From the NCBI GenBank assembly GCA_009929615.1, contig SAAB01000006.1:1-64000 (forward strand): DNA of 64,000 nucleotides, given 5' to 3'. This DNA comes from Clostridia bacterium (GTDB lineage Bacteria > Bacillota > Clostridia > Lachnospirales > Lachnospiraceae). The notes under the pieces are model-generated. The model had not been told where the DNA came from. It was given only the letters and a program-made list of their open reading frames with translations, and searched no databases. Made by a program: the position numbers and the translations under genes. Shown piece by piece: positions 37,161 through 45,631 of this stretch (position 1 is the first letter of the stretch; the number at the start of each line of letters is the position of its first letter).

Positions 37161-37390
37161 TAAAAAATGAGCCGACAACTGCCGACTCATTAACATATCA
37201 ATCTCATGTTTTGTATTCCAAGCAGCACTCCATCTTATCCTTGATGACAGTGGCACAGCTCTTAACTGTACCCCCAGAAATATAACCTTCAGGCGGTCTA
37301 CATCTTCGGCATTCTGCCCTTTCATACTGCTTCTGCCACACCTGAATATGTCCACAATATTACTGATGCAAAATGCACCTCTACTTTTTT
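37161..37390 (-). promoter_or_regulatory. Lysine riboswitch with expression-platform terminator
   Basis: On the minus strand the L-box landmarks appear in order: GTAGAGGTGC (from 37384), CAGTAAT, GAAAGGGCAGAATGCCGAAG, CTGGGGGTAC and the helix GAGCTGTGCCACTGTCAT. The platform ends in a hairpin (AATGAGTCG pairing with CGGCTCATT, 37191-37166) with a T6 run at 37161-37166, 37 bp before the dapA start. The order and the target gene fit the lysine class well; folding was judged by eye. Confidence 0.88.
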
Positions 37391-37402
37391 CTTTATGAAG
37401 TA

Positions 37403-37431
37403 ATAGTAGCATTTCTAGCATTTAATGTCAA
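37403..37431 (-). promoter_or_regulatory. Promoter of the lysine-riboswitch operon
   Basis: TTGACA (37431-37426) and TACTAT (37408-37403) have a 17-bp spacer on the minus strand, with a predicted start near 37396, just ahead of the aptamer. Confidence 0.75.
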
Positions 37432-37446
37432 CCATTGGCTGAGGTT

Positions 37447-37956
37447 TTACCCCTCGAAATCTGCTTTTTTTACAATACCAATTTGGGATATATAATCCGC
37501 TTCATCAACCAGCACTTCTGGTAAATTACGTCCGGTCAGAATCAACTCCATCTCTTCCGGCTTATTACGAATCAACTGGATAACATCATCCACGTGAATG
37601 ATTCCTAAATCTACTAATCCCAGAAACTCATCTAAAATCAACACATCACATTCGCCTATGCCGATAACCTTTCTGGCAAAATTCACACCGTTGCGGATGT
37701 TGCAATTTTCTTCTTTCTTTTCATCATCCGAAAGATTCTCATAATACTTGCTCATTTTCTCAAAACGAAACACCTTAACTTCCGGTTCAAGACGTTTTAA
37801 AAAATCTAAAGTTCCGGTATGTCTTCCTTTTAAAAACTGTATCATAAATACTTCTTTGCCTTCACTGGCACAAACCAGTGCTCTGCCTAAAGAAGATGTT
37901 GATTTACCTTTACCTTCTCCACAGTATATTTTTACTAATCCTTTTTCCACAATCAT
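37447..37956 (-). CDS. cobO: Cob(I)yrinic acid a,c-diamide adenosyltransferase
   Basis: This 169-residue CobO/BtuR-type P-loop protein has GEGKGKSTS (13-21), the DVLILDEFLG Walker B near residue 105 and the TGRN motif near 140. It adds the adenosyl group to cob(I)alamin or its precursors. It lies between the SSB-like gene and the lysine-riboswitch promoter and is unlinked to other corrin genes, so it may serve salvage as well as synthesis. Confidence 0.88.
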   Translation of the reverse strand: MIVEKGLVKIYCGEGKGKSTSSLGRALVCASEGKEVFMIQFLKGRHTGTLDFLKRLEPEVKVFRFEKMSKYYENLSDDEKKEENCNIRNGVNFARKVIGIGECDVLILDEFLGLVDLGIIHVDDVIQLIRNKPEEMELILTGRNLPEVLVDEADYISQIGIVKKADFEG

Positions 37957-38005
37957 TCACCTCAATGTTAGTTAATACCACATTTGCAAGGTGCCGTCAA
38001 CTATT

Positions 38006-38632
38006 TTATTCAACACATTCGATTTTGCTGACGGATATCTCATAGGCTGTCCGTCGTTCCACCTGCTCCCCTTCAACTCGTTTCTGATAGGTTCTGCTCT
38101 GAATCCGTCCCCATAAATGAATGTGGGTCCCCACCTCAAACTTCCCTGCAAAACGGGCATTTCTACCCCAGCAGATACACGGCAGGTAATCCGACTTCCC
38201 ATAAGGCCGGTTTACCGCCAAAAGCAGGTCAGCAATCTCCCGTCCCAAAGGCGTCATCCGATACACGGGCTGTTTGCAGATATATCCGTCCAGAAAAATA
38301 CTGTTGGGTTTTAAATTTTCCGGCTCTTCTTCCAGCAGCTCAGCCTCCCTGACAAAAACAGAAAGCACCAGTCGGTTTCTCCCATCTTCATGCTTATTAT
38401 AGGAACGGAACTGGCCATGAGCCTCTAATGTACGCCCTATGTAGTTTTCCGTAACATCAATTAACCGTTCCGAAATCATCAGCGGTATTCGGTCCGCCAT
38501 GTTGCTGAGCCTCGGAACAACAACTTCCACCACATAAAATCCCTCTCCAAATACTTCATGGCTGTATACAAACTCCGAGTCTACAACCCCCACAATTGTC
38601 ACCTGATTGTTATCCAGCACCTTATCTGCCAT
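38006..38632 (-). CDS. Single-stranded-DNA-binding-like protein with two OB-type segments
   Basis: The product has about 208 residues from the ATG at 38632 (AGGGG about 12 nt upstream; an in-frame TTG at 38662 is less likely). It has two SSB-like OB segments, roughly 1-90 (NQVTIVGVV ... LVLSVFVREAE) and 105-208 (SIFLDGYICKQPVYR ... YEISVSKIECVE), with the second most like SSB/PriB. The acidic C-terminal tip of replicative SSB is missing. It may bind single-stranded DNA in repair or restart, but this is only a family inference. Confidence 0.65.
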   Translation of the reverse strand: MADKVLDNNQVTIVGVVDSEFVYSHEVFGEGFYVVEVVVPRLSNMADRIPLMISERLIDVTENYIGRTLEAHGQFRSYNKHEDGRNRLVLSVFVREAELLEEEPENLKPNSIFLDGYICKQPVYRMTPLGREIADLLLAVNRPYGKSDYLPCICWGRNARFAGKFEVGTHIHLWGRIQSRTYQKRVEGEQVERRTAYEISVSKIECVE

Positions 38633-38838
38633 CTTTTTTTGTTCCCCTTTCTGTATATACAAGTTTTCATCTCGTTTAATATATTTATTCGTTTCACTTT
38701 TGTTTTAGAACCGAATTCTTAAATGACTTTAGCATGAATTTCTATTGAAATAAACGCAAATTCATTGACATGATTCCACGAAAATCGACTCAAATACCGA
38801 TTTAAACTGTATTTTACAAAAAACCTTTATAAATTTCC

Positions 38839-38866
38839 TTGAAAAAACGCAGTATTATGGTAGAAT
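38839..38866 (+). promoter_or_regulatory. typA promoter
   Basis: TTGAAA and TAGAAT have a 16-bp spacer with an extended -10 TG (TGGTAGAAT), about 58 bp upstream of the typA start. A duplicated GCTCGCAGAAGA stretch lies in the leader. Confidence 0.6.
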
Positions 38867-38924
38867 ATAAAAGTTGTAATAATGCTCGCAGAAGAGCTCG
38901 CAGAAGAATTGGAAGGAATAAAAT

Positions 38925-40751
38925 ATGAAAATCAAACGTGAAGATATCCGAAATATTGCTATTATTGCTCATGTAGACCATGGTAAAACAACCCTGGTTG
39001 ACGAGTTATTAAAACAAAGCGGCGTGTTTCGTAGCAACCAGGTGGTTCAGGAACGTGTCATGGACTCTAATGATATAGAGCGTGAACGTGGTATCACCAT
39101 CCTGTCAAAAAACACCGCTGTATATTATAAGAATACAAAAATCAACATTATTGATACACCAGGACATGCAGACTTTGGCGGCGAAGTCGAACGTGTTCTG
39201 AAGATGGTTGATGGCGTTGTCCTCGTTGTTGACGCTTTTGAAGGTCCTATGCCTCAGACAAAATTCGTACTGAAAAAGGCTCTTGACCTGAATCTTGCAG
39301 TTATTGTCTGTGTCAACAAAATTGACCGTCCGGAAGCTCGTCCGGATGAAGTTATCGATGAAGTTCTTGAACTTCTTATGGATTTGGATGCAACCGATGA
39401 TCAGTTAGACTGTCCATTTGTCTATGCTTCCGCAAAAGCAGGTATTGCTCTTTTGGAACTGGATAAAGACGGCCAGAACATGCAGCCACTTTTCGAAACC
39501 ATCATCGACCACATCCCAGCTCCTGAAGGTGACCCGGATGCACATACCCAGGTATTAATCAGCACCATCGATTACAACGAATATGTTGGCCGTATTGGCG
39601 TTGGTAAAGTATCCAATGGTACCATTCAGGTAAATCAGGATGCTATGATTGTTAATGCTCATGACCCTGAAAAAACAAGAAAAGTAAAAATCAGCAAACT
39701 CTATGAATTTGATGGACTGGCTAAAGTCGAAGTTGAAAAAGCAACTGTTGGCTCTATCGTAGCCATTTCCGGTATTTCAGATATCCATATTGGAGATACA
39801 CTCTGCTCCCCTGAGAATCCGGAAGCAATTCCTTTCCAGAAGATTTCTGAACCAACGATTTCTATGAACTTTATCGTTAATGACAGTCCATTGGCAGGAA
39901 AAGAAGGAAAGTACATTACTTCCCGTCATCTTCGTGACCGTCTGCTCCGTGAGTTAAACACTGACGTCAGCCTTCGTATTGAAGAAACAGATAATACCGA
40001 CTGTTTCAAAGTATCCGGACGTGGTGAACTCCATTTATCTGTATTGATTGAAAACATGCGTCGTGAAGGTTATGAATTTGCAGTCAGCAAAGCTGAAGTT
40101 ATCTACCATGAAGACGAAAAAGGCAAACGCCTCGAGCCTATGGAAACTGCAGTTATCGATGTTCCTGATGAATTTACTGGCGTTGTTATTGAAAAGCTCA
40201 GCCTTCGTAAAGGTGAATTAACAGGTATGTCTAAAGCCAGCGGCGGTTATTCCCGTCTGGAATTCAACATTCCATCTCGTGGCTTAATCGGCTATCGTGG
40301 AGAATTCATGACAGATACAAAGGGTAACGGTATCCTGAATACATTATTCAGCGGTTATGGTCCATATAAGGGTGAAATTGCTTACCGTCAGACAGGTTCC
40401 CTCATTGCTTTTGAATCCGGCGAAACACTTGCTTACGGACTCTTCAATGCTCAGGAACGTGGTATCCTCTTCGTCAGCCCTGGAGAAAAAGTTTATGCCG
40501 GCATGATTGTTGGACAGAATCCAAAGGGTGATGATATGGAGCTGAACGTATGTAAGGCAAAACATTTGACAAATACCCGTGCTTCAGGTTCTGATGATTC
40601 CTTGAAGCTGACTCCACCTCGTATCTTCAGTCTGGAAGAAGCTCTTGACTTCATCGAAAACGATGAACTTGTTGAAGTAACACCAAAAAGTATCCGTATG
40701 CGTAAGAAGATTCTTGATAGCAAGTCTCGTATGCGTGCAGGACGTAAGTAA
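38925..40751 (+). CDS. typA: Translational GTPase TypA/BipA
   Basis: This 608-residue EF-G-like GTPase has G1 AHVDHGKTT (15-23), the ERGITI switch, DTPGHAD and NKID motifs, followed by beta-barrel, EF-G-like and the TypA-specific C-terminal domain ([19 protein letters not shown]). It binds the ribosome and helps 50S assembly and translation under stress. It is a single gene with promoter, GGAAGG site and strong terminator. Confidence 0.96.
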   Translation: MKIKREDIRNIAIIAHVDHGKTTLVDELLKQSGVFRSNQVVQERVMDSNDIERERGITILSKNTAVYYKNTKINIIDTPGHADFGGEVERVLKMVDGVVLVVDAFEGPMPQTKFVLKKALDLNLAVIVCVNKIDRPEARPDEVIDEVLELLMDLDATDDQLDCPFVYASAKAGIALLELDKDGQNMQPLFETIIDHIPAPEGDPDAHTQVLISTIDYNEYVGRIGVGKVSNGTIQVNQDAMIVNAHDPEKTRKVKISKLYEFDGLAKVEVEKATVGSIVAISGISDIHIGDTLCSPENPEAIPFQKISEPTISMNFIVNDSPLAGKEGKYITSRHLRDRLLRELNTDVSLRIEETDNTDCFKVSGRGELHLSVLIENMRREGYEFAVSKAEVIYHEDEKGKRLEPMETAVIDVPDEFTGVVIEKLSLRKGELTGMSKASGGYSRLEFNIPSRGLIGYRGEFMTDTKGNGILNTLFSGYGPYKGEIAYRQTGSLIAFESGETLAYGLFNAQERGILFVSPGEKVYAGMIVGQNPKGDDMELNVCKAKHLTNTRASGSDDSLKLTPPRIFSLEEALDFIENDELVEVTPKSIRMRKKILDSKSRMRAGRK

Positions 40752-40758
40752 TATATAT

Positions 40759-40816
40759 CAAAACCCATCTGCCCGACATCCCTGTGAAATGGGAGTCTTG
40801 GCAGATGGGTTTTTGT
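40759..40816 (+). terminator. typA terminator
   Basis: AAAACCCATCTGCC and its complement form a long stem with an inner hairpin and are followed by T5. Confidence 0.88.
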
Positions 40817-40867
40817 AAGCTGCAAACACACAGTGTTTCAACAGACTCTTTCTAATATTGGGTTTAA

Positions 40868-40920
40868 TGAAAATATCCGCCAAATATTCCTATAAACGTA
40901 GGAATTCTGGCAGATATTTT
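40868..40920 (-). terminator. Terminator of the MATE gene
   Basis: On the minus strand AATATCTGCCA, an inner AATTCCTA arm, a short loop and their near-complements form a branched-free long stem with two mismatches just after the stop codon. The T-run is short (TTTTC). Confidence 0.6.
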
Positions 40921-40922
40921 TT

Positions 40923-42266
40923 TCAGGCCTCAACCGGCTGATATTTCTTTTTCCATTTGTTTGTTCTAAATCGAAAGAAATAGATGATTCCCCTCGAACA
41001 TTCATCAATCATCATAGCCACCCATATGCCCTGGAGTCCTAGGTGGAACACACCTCCCAGAATATAGGAAAGGAATAAAGCTACCGCCCAGTGGAAGCTG
41101 ATGCCCACACAAATCGGCACTTTAATTTCTCCAACAGAAATCAAAGATTTTGTCATAAGAATGTTAACAGCCCGACCAATTTCTAAAAAGATGTCGATAA
41201 AAAGTATCTGTTTTCCAAGTGCAAGCATTTCCGGCTGATTTGTAAAAATCCCCAGAATCGGATTGCTGAAAAGCCAGATGATAAACATCATTCCAACACA
41301 TACAGCTGTCGATACTTTTAAGGTCCACCATACTTTCTTCTCCACTTCTTTAATCTTCCCGCTTCCAAGAAGATATCCGATAACAATCTGTACCGCTTCC
41401 GAAATGGCTATAGCATAAACATAGGCAAAATTTGCCAACAGACTACAATACCCCTTTGTCGCCGTCACCATAGCTCCATAGGGATTAATAATACTTAAAA
41501 TACAAATCTGTGACAGGTTATAGGAAAAATTCTCTGCACCGGATGGAATACCGATTTTCAGAAGTTTAAAGAGCATTTCCTTACTGCCCTCTTTTAGATA
41601 TTTGATTTTCAGTTCAATGTCCGTATACCGCCTAAAGGCTATGTAGATAAGAATCAAACCAATGGTTTTGCTGATAACTGTTGATATGGCGGCCCCCACA
41701 ACCCCGAGTCTCGGAAATCCAAAAAGACCATTAATCAGAATGATATTCCCTACAATATTAAGAACATTCATTATTATAGAAACAACCATAACTTCTTTCA
41801 GACGGGTATGACTTCTTAACACAGCTGCAAAATTCAGATACATGCCCTGGACCAGAGAAAATCCACCGACAATCATCAGATACATACAGGTTTCGTCCAG
41901 AATAGCCCCATCAATATTCATCATCTGGAAAATAGGACGGCATAAAAATACAGATATGGCTGATGCAAACAAGCTGACCGAGCCAACAACCAGCATGGAT
42001 ATCAGACTCAGCTGATTGCTTTTATATCTGTCCTTTGCTCCAAGACACTGGGTCAGTACAACCGTTGTGGCCATGCAGAGCATATTAATAGTTATTATGA
42101 TAATATTCATAATCTGATTTCCATTGACAATGGCTGCCACCGATTCCTGAGAATAATGACTGACCATAATCTGGTCAATATTTCCAACCAGAAGCTGTAA
42201 AAGTAATTCAATAAAAATCGGAACTGACATTTTAAATAAATAGGAATTTCTTGTCATTTTATCCAT
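40923..42266 (-). CDS. MATE family efflux transporter
   Basis: This 447-residue protein has twelve predicted membrane helices in two MatE halves (for example MTRNSYLFKMSVPIFIELLLQ at the start and the second half from about residue 230). MATE proteins expel cationic drugs and metabolites by Na+ or H+ antiport. It is a single-gene unit; the substrate is unknown. Confidence 0.88.
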   Translation of the reverse strand: MDKMTRNSYLFKMSVPIFIELLLQLLVGNIDQIMVSHYSQESVAAIVNGNQIMNIIIITINMLCMATTVVLTQCLGAKDRYKSNQLSLISMLVVGSVSLFASAISVFLCRPIFQMMNIDGAILDETCMYLMIVGGFSLVQGMYLNFAAVLRSHTRLKEVMVVSIIMNVLNIVGNIILINGLFGFPRLGVVGAAISTVISKTIGLILIYIAFRRYTDIELKIKYLKEGSKEMLFKLLKIGIPSGAENFSYNLSQICILSIINPYGAMVTATKGYCSLLANFAYVYAIAISEAVQIVIGYLLGSGKIKEVEKKVWWTLKVSTAVCVGMMFIIWLFSNPILGIFTNQPEMLALGKQILFIDIFLEIGRAVNILMTKSLISVGEIKVPICVGISFHWAVALFLSYILGGVFHLGLQGIWVAMMIDECSRGIIYFFRFRTNKWKKKYQPVEA

Positions 42267-42341
42267 GGATGTAAATCTCCTCTATTGTCTTTCTTTCCGT
42301 ATAGCGTTTTATATTGTAGCATCACTATTTTAATTATTCAA

Positions 42342-42370
42342 TTGCTTTTTTATAAAATATAGGTTATAAT
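42342..42370 (+). promoter_or_regulatory. Promoter of the second etfBA pair
   Basis: TTGCTT and a perfect TATAAT are separated by 17 bp, about 42 bp upstream of the etfB start codon. Confidence 0.75.
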
Positions 42371-42411
42371 ATCAGTAACTATTATTATTTTATGGAGGAG
42401 GTATAAAATAT

Positions 42412-43188
42412 ATGAATATTTTTGTTTTAATTAAGCAGGTGCCTGTTATTTCTGAAATAGCGATAAATCATCAGACCTTTACTGCTGACCGTTCTGCTGC
42501 AGGTTCCATGATGAATCCATGCGATTTGTTTGCTTTGGAAGCCGCTTTTGAGTTAAAAACAAGCAATGGTGGTACTGTCACTGTTCTCACAATGGGGAAT
42601 GAAAGCAGTGAAAGCCAGCTTCGCGAAGCTGTTGGCATGGGTGCTGACAGGGCTGTTCGCATTACAGATGATTCCTTCGCCGGTTCTGATACATTGGTCA
42701 CCGCCAAGGTTCTTGCCACTGCTATTCAACATCTCGGCGGAGCTGATTGTATTTTCTGCGGCCAGGCTTCTGTAGATAGTGCAACCGGACAAATCGGCGG
42801 AAAACTGTCCGCTTTACTTCATATGAATCTGCTTACTTCAGCCAACCATATTGTTTCCAATGAGCGTAATCTTACGATTCGCCGTATAGCCGGAACCGGA
42901 TATGAAGTATGGAGTGCTCCATTCCCTGTTGTCTGTTCTGTTTCCGAAGGTGCAAATCACCCGCGTATGGCAACGTTAAGAGGAAAAATGGCCGCAAAAA
43001 AAGCAGAAATCGAACTTCTCACAAACGAAGATCTGAAACTTTCTGAAGAACAGCTTCTTTCTCTTTCCAAAGTAGAAGCCCTCTTCCCTGCAGCCCGCCA
43101 GGAAGTTGGCCATCGCATCATCGGTGCCGATGAAAAAGAAATGTCTCGGAAACTTGCAGATATTCTCATTGCAAAACATTTGATTTAG
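42412..43188 (+). CDS. Electron transfer flavoprotein beta subunit (second copy)
   Basis: This 258-residue EtfB begins MNIFVLIKQVPVISEI and has GQASVDSATGQIGGKLS in the nucleotide-binding region. It diverges clearly from the operon copy at 6529-7314 (for example NHPRMATLRGKMAAKKAEI in place of the EPRYMSIGGIFK segment), so it probably serves another dehydrogenase or oxidoreductase. No such partner is encoded next to it. A GGAGGAGG site precedes the gene. Confidence 0.88.
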   Translation: MNIFVLIKQVPVISEIAINHQTFTADRSAAGSMMNPCDLFALEAAFELKTSNGGTVTVLTMGNESSESQLREAVGMGADRAVRITDDSFAGSDTLVTAKVLATAIQHLGGADCIFCGQASVDSATGQIGGKLSALLHMNLLTSANHIVSNERNLTIRRIAGTGYEVWSAPFPVVCSVSEGANHPRMATLRGKMAAKKAEIELLTNEDLKLSEEQLLSLSKVEALFPAARQEVGHRIIGADEKEMSRKLADILIAKHLI

Positions 43189-43200
43189 GAGGAGCTCAAC

Positions 43201-44130
43201 ATGAATAATTTGAAAAATATATGGGTATTTATTGAAACATCTGATAATCAGCCAAAAAGAGTCAGTCTTGAACTTCTGGCAAAAGCACAGAAGCTTGCTT
43301 CTGAAATCGGCATTAAGGCAATTCCTGTTGTCTATCCTGACGGTTCCACCCTTTCCGCTGCTTCTATCAGTAATGGATTAAAGGCAGCTATAGAAAAAGA
43401 AAGCCCTGCGCTTCTTTTGATGGGTTCAACTGCTTTAGGCAAAGACGTCAGTGCCCTGCTCAGTGCTTCTATGAATCTTGGAATTGCTTCGGACTGCACC
43501 GACGTTATGTATAGAGATACTGAACAGGATTTTCTTTTTATCCGTCCTACTTTTGATGGCAAGCTATATGCCTCCATCTCCTTAAAATCATCGCCTCAGA
43601 TAGGAACATTTTCTACCGGAACATTTCCATTAGAAGACGATGCTCCAGATGTTTTGGAAAATGCTTTAACACTATCTATAGATGATTCCGACACATCCAC
43701 ATTAAAGAGCCAGCTTTTAGAATTTATTCAGGATTCCAGTCTTGCTCAGGCCAACATTGAAGAAGCTTCTGTTCTGGTATCCGGTGGAAAAGGTCTTGGA
43801 AGTGCCGAAGGATTCAATCTACTCCGTGAACTCGCCGGACTTCTTGGTGGCAGTATTGCTGCTTCCAGAGCTGCTGTGGACGAGGGATGGATTTCCAGAG
43901 AATATCAGGTTGGTGCTACCGGAAAAACTGTAACGCCAAAAATTTATTTTGCCTGTGGTATTTCCGGTGCTGTTGCCCATGTGGCCGGTATGAAAGATGC
44001 CGAAACGATTATTGCTATCAATACAGATGCCAGTGCACCGATTTTTGATATTGCCCACTATGGCATTGTCGGTGATTTACACAAGGTCATCCCTGAATTG
44101 ATTTCTATTATCAAAAGTCTTAAAGGCTAA
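43201..44130 (+). CDS. Electron transfer flavoprotein alpha subunit (second copy)
   Basis: This 309-residue EtfA starts 12 bp after etfB with an AGGAGG site. The C-terminal FAD motif is intact (GATGKTVTPKIYFACGISGA, then NTDASAPIFDIAHYGIVGD). It is 27 residues shorter than the operon copy, mostly in the N-terminal half. The pair forms a two-gene transcription unit of its own. Confidence 0.88.
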   Translation: MNNLKNIWVFIETSDNQPKRVSLELLAKAQKLASEIGIKAIPVVYPDGSTLSAASISNGLKAAIEKESPALLLMGSTALGKDVSALLSASMNLGIASDCTDVMYRDTEQDFLFIRPTFDGKLYASISLKSSPQIGTFSTGTFPLEDDAPDVLENALTLSIDDSDTSTLKSQLLEFIQDSSLAQANIEEASVLVSGGKGLGSAEGFNLLRELAGLLGGSIAASRAAVDEGWISREYQVGATGKTVTPKIYFACGISGAVAHVAGMKDAETIIAINTDASAPIFDIAHYGIVGDLHKVIPELISIIKSLKG

Positions 44131-44134
44131 CAGA

Positions 44135-44197
44135 AAAAGCTGTTGCAAAATAGCTGAGTAAACACAGACTCAGTTATGGAGCAACAGCTCTTTTTTA
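44135..44197 (+). terminator. Terminator of the second etfBA pair
   Basis: AAAAGCTGTTGC and its complement enclose an inner CTGAGT stem and are followed by T6. Confidence 0.85.
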
Positions 44198-44231
44198 TTA
44201 GGATGTTTTCATATTAAAAGTCAAATGTATA

Positions 44232-44846
44232 CTATGCCCTGACTATAGTAATTATACCAAAAAGCATCAGCAAGCTACCCAGGCATTTATTTAAAATGCG
44301 ATAAATATTCACAGAAATATACTTTTTAAAAAGGAGCACAAGTCCAACAAGTACAAGCCAATATACACATGTTCCAACGAACACACCGCCTACCAATCCA
44401 ACGGCTTCAAATATCCTCAGGTCTTCAGCAATATGAAGGGTTGAAAAAGCAAGAATAAAAGATAAAAAGGTCGATGGATTTAAAATAGCTGCTGCAAAAG
44501 AAGAAAAAAAACAGGCATAAGGTTTTAAGATTTTCTCTTCTGCTTTCTGTTCTCCTGCTTTCTTACAGAAAATTGAAAGGCCCAACAAGCATACAATGAA
44601 ACTTCCCGTTATACTGATTATTCGTTGATGCTCGATAAAAAATCCAGACAATATTCCGATGCCAAATGCACCCACTGAGGCATAAATGACATCTGCCACA
44701 GATGAACCCATACCCGTTAAAAAGCCTGTCCAAAATCCACCATTTAGGGTTCTATTAATCGTCAAAACGCCTATAACCCCTGCAGGAACACCAAATATAA
44801 TTGCAGTCATCAAACCTTTTACAAAATAACTACCCATAATTCCCAT
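44232..44846 (-). CDS. LysE family amino-acid exporter
   Basis: This 204-residue membrane protein has about six hydrophobic helices and a LysE/RhtB-type N-terminus (VPAGVIGVLTINRTL). Members export basic or neutral amino acids, or homoserine-like molecules. It is the last gene of the seven-gene operon that starts at 51185 and begins 3 bp after the lipoprotein stop. Its cargo may be linked to the amide chemistry suggested by the upstream genes, which is inference. Confidence 0.8.
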   Translation of the reverse strand: MGIMGSYFVKGLMTAIIFGVPAGVIGVLTINRTLNGGFWTGFLTGMGSSVADVIYASVGAFGIGILSGFFIEHQRIISITGSFIVCLLGLSIFCKKAGEQKAEEKILKPYACFFSSFAAAILNPSTFLSFILAFSTLHIAEDLRIFEAVGLVGGVFVGTCVYWLVLVGLVLLFKKYISVNIYRILNKCLGSLLMLFGIITIVRA

Positions 44847-44849
44847 ATT

Positions 44850-45386
44850 CTATCTTTTGGCACTGATGGAAACAATTTTATTTCCCCAACCTGCTAAAAC
44901 CGGATTATTGGCTACTGCCTCATAAAATTCTTCGGAATAGTCAATATAACCTATCTTGGTATACTCTCCTGTTATTTCTGCGTCCTGATAGAAAAGAACA
45001 ATTCTGTTGGGGTCTGAGTAATAGACTTCTCCACCCTTTTCAGTAGTAATTGTTTCTGGATTTGAAGTAAACTCATAGCTACTGGCTACATCATAATACT
45101 GCATCACTTCATAATTTTCATAATCATCAAAGTGATATATAGGAAGGTTCCAGCTTTGCCGGCCAACATAGTCAGCAACCTGCTGTGCTGTTTCATTATC
45201 CTCTAAATGAAGTGTATAAGGTGTTCCTCTTTCTCCAAAGGTTACAAGGAGCTCACTTACATTTGAATCTGTCTGGCTCTCTCTTGCTGCCGTCGTTGCC
45301 CTTTCTGTATCTGCAGACTTCTGTCCACAGGCTGAAAGTGTGAAAATCATACTGAGACCTAACATCATTACCATTAATTTCTTCAT
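44850..45386 (-). CDS. Cyclophilin-like fold lipoprotein
   Basis: This 178-residue protein has a lipoprotein signal ending LSAC (Cys20) and a Ser/Thr-rich linker. The folded part (VTFGERGTPYTLHLEDNETAQQVADYV ... IGYIDYSEEFYEAVA) is that of the bacterial cyclophilin-like family (PF18050), a beta barrel for which isomerase activity is not established. It sits outside the membrane. It starts 3 bp after the small helical gene. Confidence 0.78.
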   Translation of the reverse strand: MKKLMVMMLGLSMIFTLSACGQKSADTERATTAARESQTDSNVSELLVTFGERGTPYTLHLEDNETAQQVADYVGRQSWNLPIYHFDDYENYEVMQYYDVASSYEFTSNPETITTEKGGEVYYSDPNRIVLFYQDAEITGEYTKIGYIDYSEEFYEAVANNPVLAGWGNKIVSISAKR

Positions 45387-45389
45387 AAA

Positions 45390-45620
45390 CTATTTTCCTT
45401 TCATCTCTTTTAATCTATATATCAGGTAATCCAGACAGCTTATTTTTTGTTCTTCCTGATGGACATGCTCTAAAAGACATTCTCTATATTTTGCCAGGAG
45501 CAGCATCTCTTCATTATCTTCCTTTGCTTCTACACATCGCATAAATTTTTGAATCATTTTCTCGTCACATCCAGCATCTTTTAAATTCTGAAGAATATCC
45601 TTTTTCGTATATTCAAACAT
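45390..45620 (-). CDS. Small helical protein of unknown function
   Basis: This 76-residue, mostly helical, charged protein carries three cysteines (KDAGCDEKM, FMRCVEA, ISCLDYLIYRLKEMKGK). It has no signal peptide or membrane segment. Its pattern is that of small proteins often found beside transporters and flavodoxin-type genes in Lachnospiraceae, with no known role. It lies between the FtsX permease and the cyclophilin-like lipoprotein with gaps of 11 and 3 bp. Confidence 0.65.
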   Translation of the reverse strand: MFEYTKKDILQNLKDAGCDEKMIQKFMRCVEAKEDNEEMLLLAKYRECLLEHVHQEEQKISCLDYLIYRLKEMKGK

Positions 45621-45631
45621 ATTTCTACCCC

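Noticed and set aside
37140-37421. 93-codon minus-strand open frame upstream of dapA
   Set aside because: The stretch is the lysine riboswitch and its terminator; the open frame is incidental.
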